The position numbers and the translations under genes were made by a program. DNA of 44,670 nucleotides from Deltaproteobacteria bacterium. GTDB lineage: Bacteria; Desulfobacterota; Binatia; UBA12015. The DNA lies in NCBI GenBank assembly GCA_016874715.1, contig VGTK01000021.1, positions 1-44,670 on the forward strand. Reading direction: 5' to 3'. Below, piece after piece: positions 33,689 to 41,482 of this stretch; positions within the stretch are counted from its first letter, which is position 1, and each line of letters begins with the position of its first letter. The notes beneath the pieces were generated by a model, which worked only from the letters and a program-made list of their open reading frames with translations, was not told the origin of the DNA and did no database searches.

Positions 33689-34750
33689 TCATGCGGACCG
33701 GGACGGGGAACCCGGGTCGTCCATGCGGCGCCGGGCGCGCCAGACGTCCGGGCTGAGACCGGTCCAGCGTTTGAAGGCGCGGTGGAACGCGCTCGGCTCG
33801 GAGAAGCCGACGTCCGACGCGATCTGCGCGACCGGCAGGCGGCGTTCGTCGAGCATCCGCAGCGCGAGAGCGCGCCGCATCTCTTCGACGAGATCCTGGT
33901 ACGAGGTGCCCTCCTGCCGCAGCCGGCGCTGCAAGGTGCGGACGTTGATTCCCACGGCGGCGGCGATGCTCGTCACGGAGGGCGCGCCTCCCTGAAGCTG
34001 CGGCGCGAGCGCGGCGCGCACCTCGTCGACGATGCCATCCGGCCGGGGGCGCTCGGCGAGGAGCGCCGCCGCATGGCGGCGCATGACGCGGTGGAGGTGC
34101 GGGTCGGCGGTGGTCAGAGGACGCCGCAGGAGCGCGCGACTGAGCACGATCTCGTTCGCGTCGCAGTCGAACTCGGGCATGCGGCCGAAGAAGCGCCGAT
34201 ACTCCTCGGCCCCCGCGGGGCGCGCATGACGGAAGCGAATCTCGAGCGGCCGCCAGTCGTCGCCGACGAGTTGGCGACACACCGTGACCAGAGCGCCCAG
34301 GCTGTAGTCGGCCACCTGGCGTGTGGTGCCAACCGGGTCGCCGCGAAAGCGCTGCACCAGCCGGGTTCGCTCGGTGCCCATGTGCAGCTCGAACTCGGCC
34401 GCGTCGTGCAACAGGCGATTGTAGCGCACGAGGACATCGAAGGCGTCGGCGAGGGTCGGGCTCGATCGTACCGCGTAGTCGAGTACGTCACCGTGGCCGG
34501 CGGGAAGATGCTGCTGGGCGTGCAGACCGAAGAACGGGTCTCCGCTCAGGCGGGCCATCTCGTCCCACAGAGCCTCTTCCGTCTCCACGGGGATGCGCGT
34601 CTCGAGATCGTCGAGGCGGTCGGAGTCGATGCCGAGCCTGCGCAGCGTCAGGCTGGGGTCGATGCCGACCGCGCGCGCGGCGGCGACGACGCCCCCAACG
34701 ACCCGCGCCGAGACTCCGACGTTCCTCTGGCGGCTCACACTCGGGCCCAT
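33689..34750 (-). CDS. AraC family regulator with PF12625-type sensor domain
   Basis: The 353-residue protein has an N-terminal arabinose-binding-like domain (LRRLGIDSDRLDDLETRIPV, DPFFGLHAQQHLPAGHGDVL, FRFRHARPAG-like region) and a C-terminal AraC DNA-binding domain (VTSIAAAVGINVRTLQRRLR, then PVAQIASDVGFSEPSAFHRA and FKRWTGLSPDVWR). Proteins of this type respond to hydrophobic or aromatic ligands and control adjacent catabolic operons. It lies between the monooxygenase operon (same strand) and the divergent amidohydrolase-dehydrogenase-P450 genes, a good position to regulate both. It shares the overall layout of the AraC gene at 14.5 kb but is clearly diverged. Confidence 0.9.
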   Translation of the reverse strand: MGPSVSRQRNVGVSARVVGGVVAAARAVGIDPSLTLRRLGIDSDRLDDLETRIPVETEEALWDEMARLSGDPFFGLHAQQHLPAGHGDVLDYAVRSSPTLADAFDVLVRYNRLLHDAAEFELHMGTERTRLVQRFRGDPVGTTRQVADYSLGALVTVCRQLVGDDWRPLEIRFRHARPAGAEEYRRFFGRMPEFDCDANEIVLSRALLRRPLTTADPHLHRVMRRHAAALLAERPRPDGIVDEVRAALAPQLQGGAPSVTSIAAAVGINVRTLQRRLRQEGTSYQDLVEEMRRALALRMLDERRLPVAQIASDVGFSEPSAFHRAFKRWTGLSPDVWRARRRMDDPGSPSRSA

Positions 34751-34790
34751 CGGGCAGAGACTCTACTCCGGGGTACCGGTGTGAACCAGC

Positions 34791-34822
34791 GCTCGCCGCG
34801 AGCGCCCCGGGGGGCGGCGAGC
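34791..34822. promoter_or_regulatory. Long hairpin in the divergent AraC/amidohydrolase promoter region
   Basis: A 9-bp perfect stem (GCTCGCCGC / GCGGCGAGC) with an inner CCCC/GGGG pairing sits 40 bases upstream of the AraC start and 120 bases before the amidohydrolase start. It may be an operator for the dimeric regulator or an RNA structure. Confidence 0.35.
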
Positions 34823-34940
34823 ACTGCCGGCGATGGCGGATCCGCTGCCGGCTGTGTCGTCCGTGGTCAACCGGGTGGCGCGTCCGGTCACTGCTGCCGG
34901 CCACGGGGGCCCCTATCCTGTGCGCAAAGGAGACCGGACG

Positions 34941-36149
34941 ATGTCAGACCACGGTGAAGGCCGCCTGCTGATTGCCGACAGCGACATGCACGTCATGGAG
35001 CCACCCGACCTGTGGCAAAAGTACATCGCCCCCGAGTTTCGTCACGCGGCGCCCGTCGGACTCACGGAGATGCCGCGGGACATGCGCGTCAAGGTGAAGT
35101 CGCGCGTGCTGCTGCGCAGCGGCAGCGTCGAGCCGGCACGCGAGGAAGCGGGGCGGGTGCGGGGATGGAAGGCCCACCACGAGGACGTCTACGCGGACGC
35201 GACGGAGCGCGGCTGGGACGCGGTTTCACAGCTCCGGGCGATGGACGCGGAGGGCCTCGACATGGCGGTCCTGTTCCCGTCCCGGGGGCTCTTCGTCCTC
35301 GGTCTGGACAGCGTCCGGATGATGGGGACCGACGGACTCGAGCCGGAGTACGCCGCGGCCATCGCGCGCGCCTACAACGACTGGTTGTACGACTTCTGTC
35401 GCGAGAATCCCGCCCGCCTGATCGGGGCGGGGATGGTCGCGCCGCACGACGTGCAGGCCTCGGTGCGGGAAACGCGGCGCTGCGTCGAGGAACTCGGCTT
35501 CCGGGCGATGTTGCTGTCGCCCGGATGCATCGACCGCCGTCCGTGGCACGATCGCCACTACGACCCGCTGTGGGCGGAGTGCGAGCGCCTGAACGTCCCC
35601 ATCACCTTCCACGGCGGCGGGCAGACGTATCTCCGGCCGGACTTCTCGCTCGAGGTCTTCGACGAGTTGATGCTGTGGCACACGTTCTCTCAGCCCCTCG
35701 GCATCATGGCGACGGCGGCGAGCCTCACGGCAGGCGGCGTGCTGCACCGCTTCCCGAAGCTGCGGGTGGGCCTTCTCGAGGGCAACTGCTCGTGGGCTCC
35801 ATGGCTCTTCCACCGCCTGGACGAGCACTTCGAGTGGATCGGATGGCGCGAGGCGCCGGAGCTCGACCGCAAGCCCTCCGAGTACTTCCGCCAGCGCTGC
35901 TACCTCTCGGTGGAGCCCGACGAGACGACCGCGCGCCAGTACGTGGAGTGGTTCGGCGACGACAACCTGGTGTTCTCCACTGACTACCCGCACGGCGACT
36001 CGAAGTATCCGGAGTCCGTACGCGCGTTCTGGAAGCTCGATCTCCCCGAGTCGAGCAAGCGGAAGATCACGAGCGAGAACTGGAGTCGCCTCTACGACGT
36101 GCCGCTCGCGAAGCACGCCCGACCGGCAGCTGCTTCGGGGATATCCTGA
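34941..36149 (+). CDS. Amidohydrolase family (amidohydro_2) metal-dependent hydrolase
   Basis: The 402-residue protein starts ADSDMHVMEPPDLW, the family's first metal loop (D-x-D-x-H-x-x-E, one His), and continues with MDAEGLDMAVLFPSRG, AYNDWLYDFCRENPARLIGA, NVPITFHGGG (second His), LRVGLLEGNCSWAPWLFHRL and LVFSTDYPHGDSKYPES (final Asp/His). This is the TIM-barrel ACMSD-like group, which decarboxylates or hydrolyses ring-derived acids. ATG 34941 follows AAAGGAG. It is the first gene of a same-strand run with the alcohol dehydrogenase and P450. It may process a ring-opened product (inference). Confidence 0.85.
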   Translation: MSDHGEGRLLIADSDMHVMEPPDLWQKYIAPEFRHAAPVGLTEMPRDMRVKVKSRVLLRSGSVEPAREEAGRVRGWKAHHEDVYADATERGWDAVSQLRAMDAEGLDMAVLFPSRGLFVLGLDSVRMMGTDGLEPEYAAAIARAYNDWLYDFCRENPARLIGAGMVAPHDVQASVRETRRCVEELGFRAMLLSPGCIDRRPWHDRHYDPLWAECERLNVPITFHGGGQTYLRPDFSLEVFDELMLWHTFSQPLGIMATAASLTAGGVLHRFPKLRVGLLEGNCSWAPWLFHRLDEHFEWIGWREAPELDRKPSEYFRQRCYLSVEPDETTARQYVEWFGDDNLVFSTDYPHGDSKYPESVRAFWKLDLPESSKRKITSENWSRLYDVPLAKHARPAAASGIS

Positions 36150-36233
36150 TCAGAAGCACCGCGATCGAGAAACGTTGGCACGAGATCGTGGTCCCGGAGT
36201 GGGCGAAGCTCCGGAATCCCTGGGAAGGAAGAC

Positions 36234-37466
36234 ATGCGAGCGCTGGTTCTCGACAAGAACATGCCGCGGCTTGCGGCGACGAAGATCTTGTCCTTCCTCA
36301 CGCCGCGAGCGTTCGTCGGTCCCACCGCACCGATCCAGCTACGCGACATCCCCGACCCCGTGCTGCCGGCGCCGGACTGGCTCGTGGTTCGCACGAAGCT
36401 CTGCGGCCTCTGCGGGAGCGACTACAAGCAGGTGTTCATGAACGGGTCGCTCGACAATCCGATGACGTCGCTCATCTCGTGGCCGCAGGTGCTCGGGCAC
36501 GAGGTCGTGGGCGTCGTCGACGAGGTCGGTCCGGCCGCGCGGGAGCGGCGTGTCGGCGAGCGCGTGGTCCTGAACCCGTGGCTGTCCTGCGTGCCGCGCG
36601 GGCTTCCGCCGTGCGCGTGGTGCCGGCGTGGCGACGTTGCGCAGTGTCTCAACTTCGCCCGCGGCTCGATCCCCGCGGGAATCCACACCGGAACCTGCTC
36701 TGCAGCCACCGGCGGTCAGGCGCCGCTGGTCCCGGCCCACGATTCGCAATGGATTCCGGTTCCGGACGACATCGGTGACGACGCAGCAGTCCTCGCCGAC
36801 CCATTCGGCGTCTCGCTTCACGCGATCCTCCACAACCCTCCGCCCGACGGTGGAACGGTCCTGGTCTACGGACTCGGAACCCTCGGGCTCCTCGCCGTGG
36901 CGATCCTGCGCCGGTTGTATCCGAGCGTTCGCGTGCTGGGCGTCGCCCGCTACGACCATCAGGCGCGCCTTGCGGAGCGGTTCGGCGCCGAGCGCGTGCT
37001 CCGTCACCAGCCCGCCCGGCGCATCATCGAGGATCTCGCGCAGCTCACCGGCGCGGATCTCCTCGAGCCATGGCGCGGGCTTCCCATGCTGAACGGCGGT
37101 GTCGACGTCGTCTACGATACCGTGTCCGGACCGGAGACCCTGGAGGTCGGGGTGCGGGTGACGCAGTCCCGGGGCAGGATCATCGCCCTCGGCGTCGAGC
37201 CGCCCCGCCGCTTCGAGTGGACACCCTTCTACTTCAAGGAGCTCGCGCTGGTCGGGTCGAACGCGTTCGGCGTCGAGGCGCACGACGGCCGCCGCCAGCA
37301 TGCCATCCACTGGTACTTCGAGTTCATCCGCGACGAGCACATCGACGTCACGCCCATCATCACCCACCGGTTTCCCCTGGCCGACTATCGCGACGCCTTC
37401 ATGACGTGCTGGGACCAGGGCCGGCACGGCGCGGTGAAGGTGCTCTTCGACGATTTCGGCCATTGA
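36234..37466 (+). CDS. Zinc-dependent alcohol dehydrogenase (MDR family)
   Basis: The 410-residue protein has the GroES-like domain with catalytic zinc ligands Cys60 (KLCGLCGSDYK), His89-Glu90 (VLGHEVVG), structural-zinc-type cysteines (about 119, 127, 130, 138; PPCAWCRRGDVAQC) and a Rossmann NAD(P)-binding motif (VLVYGLGTLGLLAVAI). It is longer than usual in its N-terminus and lobe loop (PRGLPPCAWCRRG). It would oxidise an alcohol, a reasonable step after P450 hydroxylation and before the Baeyer-Villiger enzyme. ATG 36234 has GGAAGGAAG upstream, 85 bases after the amidohydrolase stop. Confidence 0.85.
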   Translation: MRALVLDKNMPRLAATKILSFLTPRAFVGPTAPIQLRDIPDPVLPAPDWLVVRTKLCGLCGSDYKQVFMNGSLDNPMTSLISWPQVLGHEVVGVVDEVGPAARERRVGERVVLNPWLSCVPRGLPPCAWCRRGDVAQCLNFARGSIPAGIHTGTCSAATGGQAPLVPAHDSQWIPVPDDIGDDAAVLADPFGVSLHAILHNPPPDGGTVLVYGLGTLGLLAVAILRRLYPSVRVLGVARYDHQARLAERFGAERVLRHQPARRIIEDLAQLTGADLLEPWRGLPMLNGGVDVVYDTVSGPETLEVGVRVTQSRGRIIALGVEPPRRFEWTPFYFKELALVGSNAFGVEAHDGRRQHAIHWYFEFIRDEHIDVTPIITHRFPLADYRDAFMTCWDQGRHGAVKVLFDDFGH

Positions 37467-37492
37467 ATCCCGCCCCGCGCGAAGGACGACTC

Positions 37493-38674
37493 ATGGAACC
37501 TGCGTTCGAAAGTGCCACCCGGCTCTTCGGGGGCTCGATGATGAGCCCGATTCCGGACCCGTATCCCGTGTACCGCCAGCTCCGGCGCGACCGTCCGGTG
37601 GTGATGCTCGATGGCCAGCTGGGTCGCGTCGCCCTCATCTCGCGCTACGACGACGTCGCCGCGGCGCTCAAGGACTCGGCGGTGTTTTCGGCGCGGGGCA
37701 ACGCGCGCGGCATCGGGATGGTCATGGGGCGGACGATCCTCGAGATGGAGGGCGCGGAGCACCTGCGGCAGCGCCGCCTCGTGACGCCGGCGTTCTCGCC
37801 GCGCACGCTGCGTGAGGGGCTCGACGTCGTCGTCGAGAACGTCATCGAGCGGCTCGTCGACGGCTTTGCCGGCGATGGCAAGGCCGACCTGGTCTCGCAG
37901 CTCACCTTCACGTTTCCGCTGCGGGTGATGGCGCACGTGATGGCGCTGCCGATCGACGACTTCGACCAGTTCCACCACTGGGCGATCGACCTGCTGTCGA
38001 TCGCCGACGACCCGCAGCGCGGCTTCGATGCCGCAGCGAAGATCGTCGACTACCTGCGTCCGATCCTCGAGGAGCGTCGCCGCGACCCGGGCTCGGACCT
38101 GATCAGCACCCTGCTGCACGCCGATGTCGAAGGCGAACGGCTCACCGAGGAGGAGGTGCTGAGCTTCCTGCGGCTCCTCCTTCCAGCGGGCGCCGAAACG
38201 ACCTATCGCCTGACGGGCAGTCTCCTCCACGCGCTGCTCACGCATCCGGAGGCGCACGACGAGGTGCGCTCCGACCCGGCCGGTCTCGATCGCGCGATCG
38301 AGGAGACGCTGCGCTGGGAGGCCGCCGTGCAGTACGTGTCGCGGGAGACGACGCGCGCGGTCGAGGTCGCGGAAACGACGATCGGCCCGAACGAGCTCGT
38401 CATGCTCGCGATCGGATCGGCGAACCGCGACGGGGCGCACTTCGAGGATCCCGACCGCTTCGTACTCGGCCGCAGGAGCGTGGGCGACCACCTGGCGTTC
38501 GGCTTCGGCGAGCACTTCTGCCTGGGGTCGAACCTCGCACGCCTCGAAGCGCGCACGGCGGTGCGCATCCTGTTCGACCGCCTGCCGAACCTGCGCCTCG
38601 CGCCCGACGCCGACTGCCGCATCGTGGGGCTCGCGTTTCGCTCGCCGGACCGCCTGCCGGTCGTCTTTGGTTGA
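37493..38674 (+). CDS. Cytochrome P450
   Basis: The 393-residue soluble P450 has the I-helix oxygen-binding motif AGAETT (232-237), the ExxR pair E271-R274 (EETLRW) and the heme-ligand loop FGFGEHFCLGSNLAR with the thiolate Cys343. It resembles bacterial class I P450s that hydroxylate terpenoids, steroids or fatty acids. No ferredoxin or reductase gene is adjacent, so redox partners are elsewhere. It begins 27 bases after the dehydrogenase stop and likely shares its transcript. ATG 37493 has GAAGGA upstream. Confidence 0.9.
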   Translation: MEPAFESATRLFGGSMMSPIPDPYPVYRQLRRDRPVVMLDGQLGRVALISRYDDVAAALKDSAVFSARGNARGIGMVMGRTILEMEGAEHLRQRRLVTPAFSPRTLREGLDVVVENVIERLVDGFAGDGKADLVSQLTFTFPLRVMAHVMALPIDDFDQFHHWAIDLLSIADDPQRGFDAAAKIVDYLRPILEERRRDPGSDLISTLLHADVEGERLTEEEVLSFLRLLLPAGAETTYRLTGSLLHALLTHPEAHDEVRSDPAGLDRAIEETLRWEAAVQYVSRETTRAVEVAETTIGPNELVMLAIGSANRDGAHFEDPDRFVLGRRSVGDHLAFGFGEHFCLGSNLARLEARTAVRILFDRLPNLRLAPDADCRIVGLAFRSPDRLPVVFG

Positions 38675-38714
38675 CGCCCGAGGCCGAGGCGATTCCGCAA
38701 CCGAGAAGAGACCC

Positions 38715-38906
38715 ATGACGAGCTACGAGATCATCGACGCCGCGGGTGCCGCGTCGAGGGTCCGGCCCTCATCGGGAGCGGTTCAGCGTGCTGCCCGCGG
38801 GCGCCTGCGCCGTGCTGGACGGCCACGGCAACTGCGATGTGCGGCCGGGTGCCGGGCCCCCAGGTCTCGCTCGAGGAGACCAACGTGCGAGGCGTCTGAG
38901 CGATGA
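38715..38906 (+). pseudogene. Short gene remnant between P450 and MaoC genes
   Basis: An ATG at 38715 opens a frame starting MTSYEIIDAAGAASRV, which quickly turns into Arg/Ala-rich sequence without family features and ends at 38906 (overlap ATGA with the next start). The start is protein-like (compare EIIDADxH openings of amidohydrolases) but nothing else supports it. A second frame over the same bases ends SLEETNVRGV. I read it as the ends of a lost gene joined together. Confidence 0.3.
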
Positions 38907-39025
38907 GCTACCACTACCCACCCGAGGCGAAAGCCTTCCGTCGTGAGCTGCGCGCGTGGCTCGACGCCAACCTGCCGCAACGCCGGCGTATGGCTCGAGG
39001 AAGTGGCGCGGTTGGTGATCGACTG
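38903..39025 (+). pseudogene. Acyl-CoA dehydrogenase scar
   Basis: ATG 38903 gives YPPEAKAFRRELRAWLDANL, then P, the standard first 25 residues of acyl-CoA dehydrogenases. Similarity stops at 38980. From 38975, in a different frame, AGVWLEEVARLVID followed by TGA looks like an unrelated or very distal gene end. About 350 residues are missing. The rest of the interval to 39170 shows nothing. Confidence 0.55.
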
Positions 39026-39170
39026 AGGGCGAGGATCCGGTCGATCCGATGGCGTCGCAGGACGTCGCCCGGCCGCCTTCGTCACGCCCGGTCGCGACGG
39101 CGCGGCGTGCGATCCTGCGCGGCACGCCGTGCGCGGGCGGCTGCGTCGGGTGCACGCCACGCCCCGCGGA

Positions 39171-39599
39171 TCACGCCGCCAGCACCCTGGCGCTGCCGGC
39201 GAGCTTCACCTCGCCGTTTTGATTGACGAGCGACACGTCGGCGCTGATCACGTTGCCCTGCGCGGTCTTTTCCTTGCTCGTGACGACGATCTTCGTCGAG
39301 AGCGTCTCCTCCGGCCAGGTCTGCTTCGTGAATCGCACGCGATAGTTCAGGAGGTTGCCGACGCCTGCCCAGTCGGTGATCGCGCGTCCGAGGAGGCCCA
39401 TCGAGAACATGCCGTGTCCGAAGACGCTCGGCAGTCCGGCCGACTTCGCGGCGACCTCGTCCGAGTGCATCGGATTGAAGTCGCCGGACGCCCCCGCGTA
39501 CTTGACGAGGTCGGTGCGTCCGAGCTTGTGACTCACGACCGGCGCTTCGCTGCCGACGTCGATGCCGTCCGCTTTCAGCTTGAATACGGGTCTTGCCAT
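39171..39599 (-). CDS. MaoC-type (R)-enoyl-CoA hydratase subunit
   Basis: The 142-residue hot-dog-fold protein has the catalytic Asp40 and His45 of MaoC hydratases in ASGDFNPMHSDEVAA and the later FGHGMFSMGLLGRAITDW helix. These hydrate trans-2-enoyl-CoA to the (R)-3-hydroxyacyl-CoA. It is the last gene of a three-gene reverse-strand operon (SDR, FAS1-like dehydratase, this one), 32 bases after the non-catalytic partner, as in two-subunit hydratases like ChsH1-ChsH2. Confidence 0.85.
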   Translation of the reverse strand: MARPVFKLKADGIDVGSEAPVVSHKLGRTDLVKYAGASGDFNPMHSDEVAAKSAGLPSVFGHGMFSMGLLGRAITDWAGVGNLLNYRVRFTKQTWPEETLSTKIVVTSKEKTAQGNVISADVSLVNQNGEVKLAGSARVLAA

Positions 39600-39631
39600 G
39601 ATCGTCTTCCTCTCGGTTCCGGTCGCGCCTG

Positions 39632-40123
39632 CTAGCGGCGGTGAATCAGGTTGAAGATCTCGGTGACGACGGGTTCGCCGTTCTCGTTCTTGAACACCGT
39701 CTCCATCACGACGAAGGTCATCACCTTGCCGCCGGACTCCTTGGTGTAGATGTCGTTGATCCTGCCGAACGAGGTCAGGACGTCGCCGCTCTGCACGGGC
39801 TGGTGATAGACGAACTCCTGCTCGCCGTGCAGCACGATCCCGCCGCTCTTCATCAGGTCGCTCATGATCGACATCATCGGGTTGCCCTTGCCGCCGGTGG
39901 GATCGGCCGGCTGGTCCTCGGCCCAGGCGCCCAGGAAGGGGGACGCGAAGGTCCAGGTCGGTGGCACCGGAATGCCGTCGAAGCCCGCTTCGCGCGCGGC
40001 GCGGAGGTCGTGGTAGACGGGGTTCGTGTCCGTCACCGCGGCGGCGAAGCGGCTCGCCGCGCCGCGCTCGACGTGGATCGTGTGCGCCGACATCGGCGCG
40101 CCCTTGTAGTCATCGAAGCTCAT
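39632..40123 (-). CDS. MaoC N-terminal / FAS1-like dehydratase subunit
   Basis: The 163-residue protein is a hot-dog-fold partner (PF13452): ASRFAAAVTDTNPVYHDLRA, GFDGIPVPPTWTFASPF, VLHGEQEFVYHQPVQSGDVL and FVVMETVFKNENGEPVVTE. It keeps the D-x-N-P-x-Y shape but lacks the catalytic His, as usual for the structural subunit that binds the acyl chain. It would pair with the MaoC protein downstream. ATG 40123 is used; the 47 bases to the SDR gene carry only a ribosome site. Confidence 0.85.
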   Translation of the reverse strand: MSFDDYKGAPMSAHTIHVERGAASRFAAAVTDTNPVYHDLRAAREAGFDGIPVPPTWTFASPFLGAWAEDQPADPTGGKGNPMMSIMSDLMKSGGIVLHGEQEFVYHQPVQSGDVLTSFGRINDIYTKESGGKVMTFVVMETVFKNENGEPVVTEIFNLIHRR

Positions 40124-40170
40124 CGTCGTTCCTCGCTGTGTGGGATCCGGCCGCCGGCGACGGCAGGACG

Positions 40171-41055
40171 TCAGGCGTCGACCGCCTGATAGGGGATCTT
40201 GAAGCCATCGGTCGAGTGGATCGGCGCGCGATGGTCGCGGATCTCCTCGACGGTCGGCGGCTTGCCCGCCGGACAGTTCCAGCCCGGCGCCGACCCGACG
40301 AAGATGCGCGCGTAGCGTCCCGCGCCGACGTTGAACACGTCGTGGGTGTACTCGCATTCCTCCGCGCAAAGGTAGGCGACCAGCGGCGCGATGTACGCCG
40401 GGTCGAAGACGTTCGCCGCGTCGCCCATCGGCGCCATCAGGCTCTCGGTCAGACGGGTGCGCGCGATCGGCGCGACCACGTTGGACTTGATGTTGGACCT
40501 GGCGCCCTCGATCGCGAACACGCTCGACAGCCCGACCAGGCCCATCTTTGCGGCGGCGTAGTTCGCCTGTCCGAAGTTGCCGAAGAGTCCGGCGGCCGAC
40601 GCGGTGTGCACGATGCGCCCGTAGCCGTTCTCCTTCATGATCCTGAACGCGGGCTGCGTCACGTAGAACGCCCCCTTCAGGTGGACGTCGATCAGGACGT
40701 CGAAGTTCGCCGACGGCATCTTCTGGATCGATCCGTCGCGCAGGATGCCCGCGTTGTTGATCACGATGTCGACGCGACCGAACGCTTTCATCGCCGTCGC
40801 GACGATGCTCTCGCCGCCCTTTGCGGTCGAGACCGAGTCGTAGCTCGCGGCGGCTTCGCCGCCCCTGGCCTTGATCTCGGCGACGACCTGGTCGGCGGCC
40901 TTCGTGTCGTTGCCCTGGCCGTCGGACGTGCCGCCGAGGTCGTTGACGACCACCCGGGCGCCGCGCTCGGCGAGATAGTGCGCGTAGCTGCGGCCGAGGC
41001 CGCCGCCGGCGCCGGTGACGATGGCGACGCGTCCGTCGTAGCGGATGCTGCTCAT
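40171..41055 (-). CDS. SDR family 3-hydroxyacyl-CoA dehydrogenase-like protein
   Basis: The 294-residue protein is close in pattern to the dehydrogenase domain of peroxisomal multifunctional enzyme 2: TGAGGGLG (14-21), VVVNDLGG (NAD-type Asp39), NNAG (100-103), Ser153 (HTASAAGLFG), Tyr166 and Lys170 (YAAAK). That group oxidises (R)-3-hydroxyacyl-CoA, the product of the MaoC hydratase downstream. Together the three genes would carry out two successive beta-oxidation steps of an (R)-specific branch. ATG 41055 starts the operon. Confidence 0.88.
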   Translation of the reverse strand: MSSIRYDGRVAIVTGAGGGLGRSYAHYLAERGARVVVNDLGGTSDGQGNDTKAADQVVAEIKARGGEAAASYDSVSTAKGGESIVATAMKAFGRVDIVINNAGILRDGSIQKMPSANFDVLIDVHLKGAFYVTQPAFRIMKENGYGRIVHTASAAGLFGNFGQANYAAAKMGLVGLSSVFAIEGARSNIKSNVVAPIARTRLTESLMAPMGDAANVFDPAYIAPLVAYLCAEECEYTHDVFNVGAGRYARIFVGSAPGWNCPAGKPPTVEEIRDHRAPIHSTDGFKIPYQAVDA

Positions 41056-41113
41056 GGAGACTCCTCTCGTGCGTGGTTGATGGTGATCGAGGTGGATCCG
41101 GATCGGCTTGCGC

Positions 41114-41337
41114 TCACAGCAGGCAGCTCGCCGGCAGGGGGTGCCGGTACAGCTTCGGCGCGTTCTCGTAGGAGATCTTGCGGATCCACTCGAAGGGTAG
41201 CCCGGACAGCATCTTCTCCATCACGCGCTGCGTGTCGGGTCACGCGTCATCGTGTACTTGACAAGCCGCGGCTCCGGGTCGGAGAGCAGCGGATGCGTGG
41301 CGGGACGGTTGATGCCGAGCTTGATGACGCGGGCCAT
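41114..41337 (-). pseudogene. Core-deleted amidohydrolase
   Basis: The reverse strand starts at ATG 41337 with KLGINRPATHPLLSDPEPRL, VKYTM, the first residues of an amidohydrolase-2 protein, and then, after a junction near 41235-41245 and a frame change, ends RVMEKMLSGLPFEWIRKISY, ENAPKLYRHPLPASCLL and TGA at 41114. Roughly 350 central residues with every metal ligand are gone. It lies upstream of the SDR operon on the same strand and would have been its first gene. Confidence 0.65.
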
Positions 41338-41482
41338 TGCCGGTTCCTCCGCGGATCTTCTACCCCGCGGGCATCGCGACCTTCCAGAGCCGGGCCATGC
41401 CGGACGGCGCGTTTTCCGCGTTGACCCATGTACAGAGCTGCACTGGGGTCGCCGGCGCTTTTCGAGTCGGGAGGCAGCAGGC

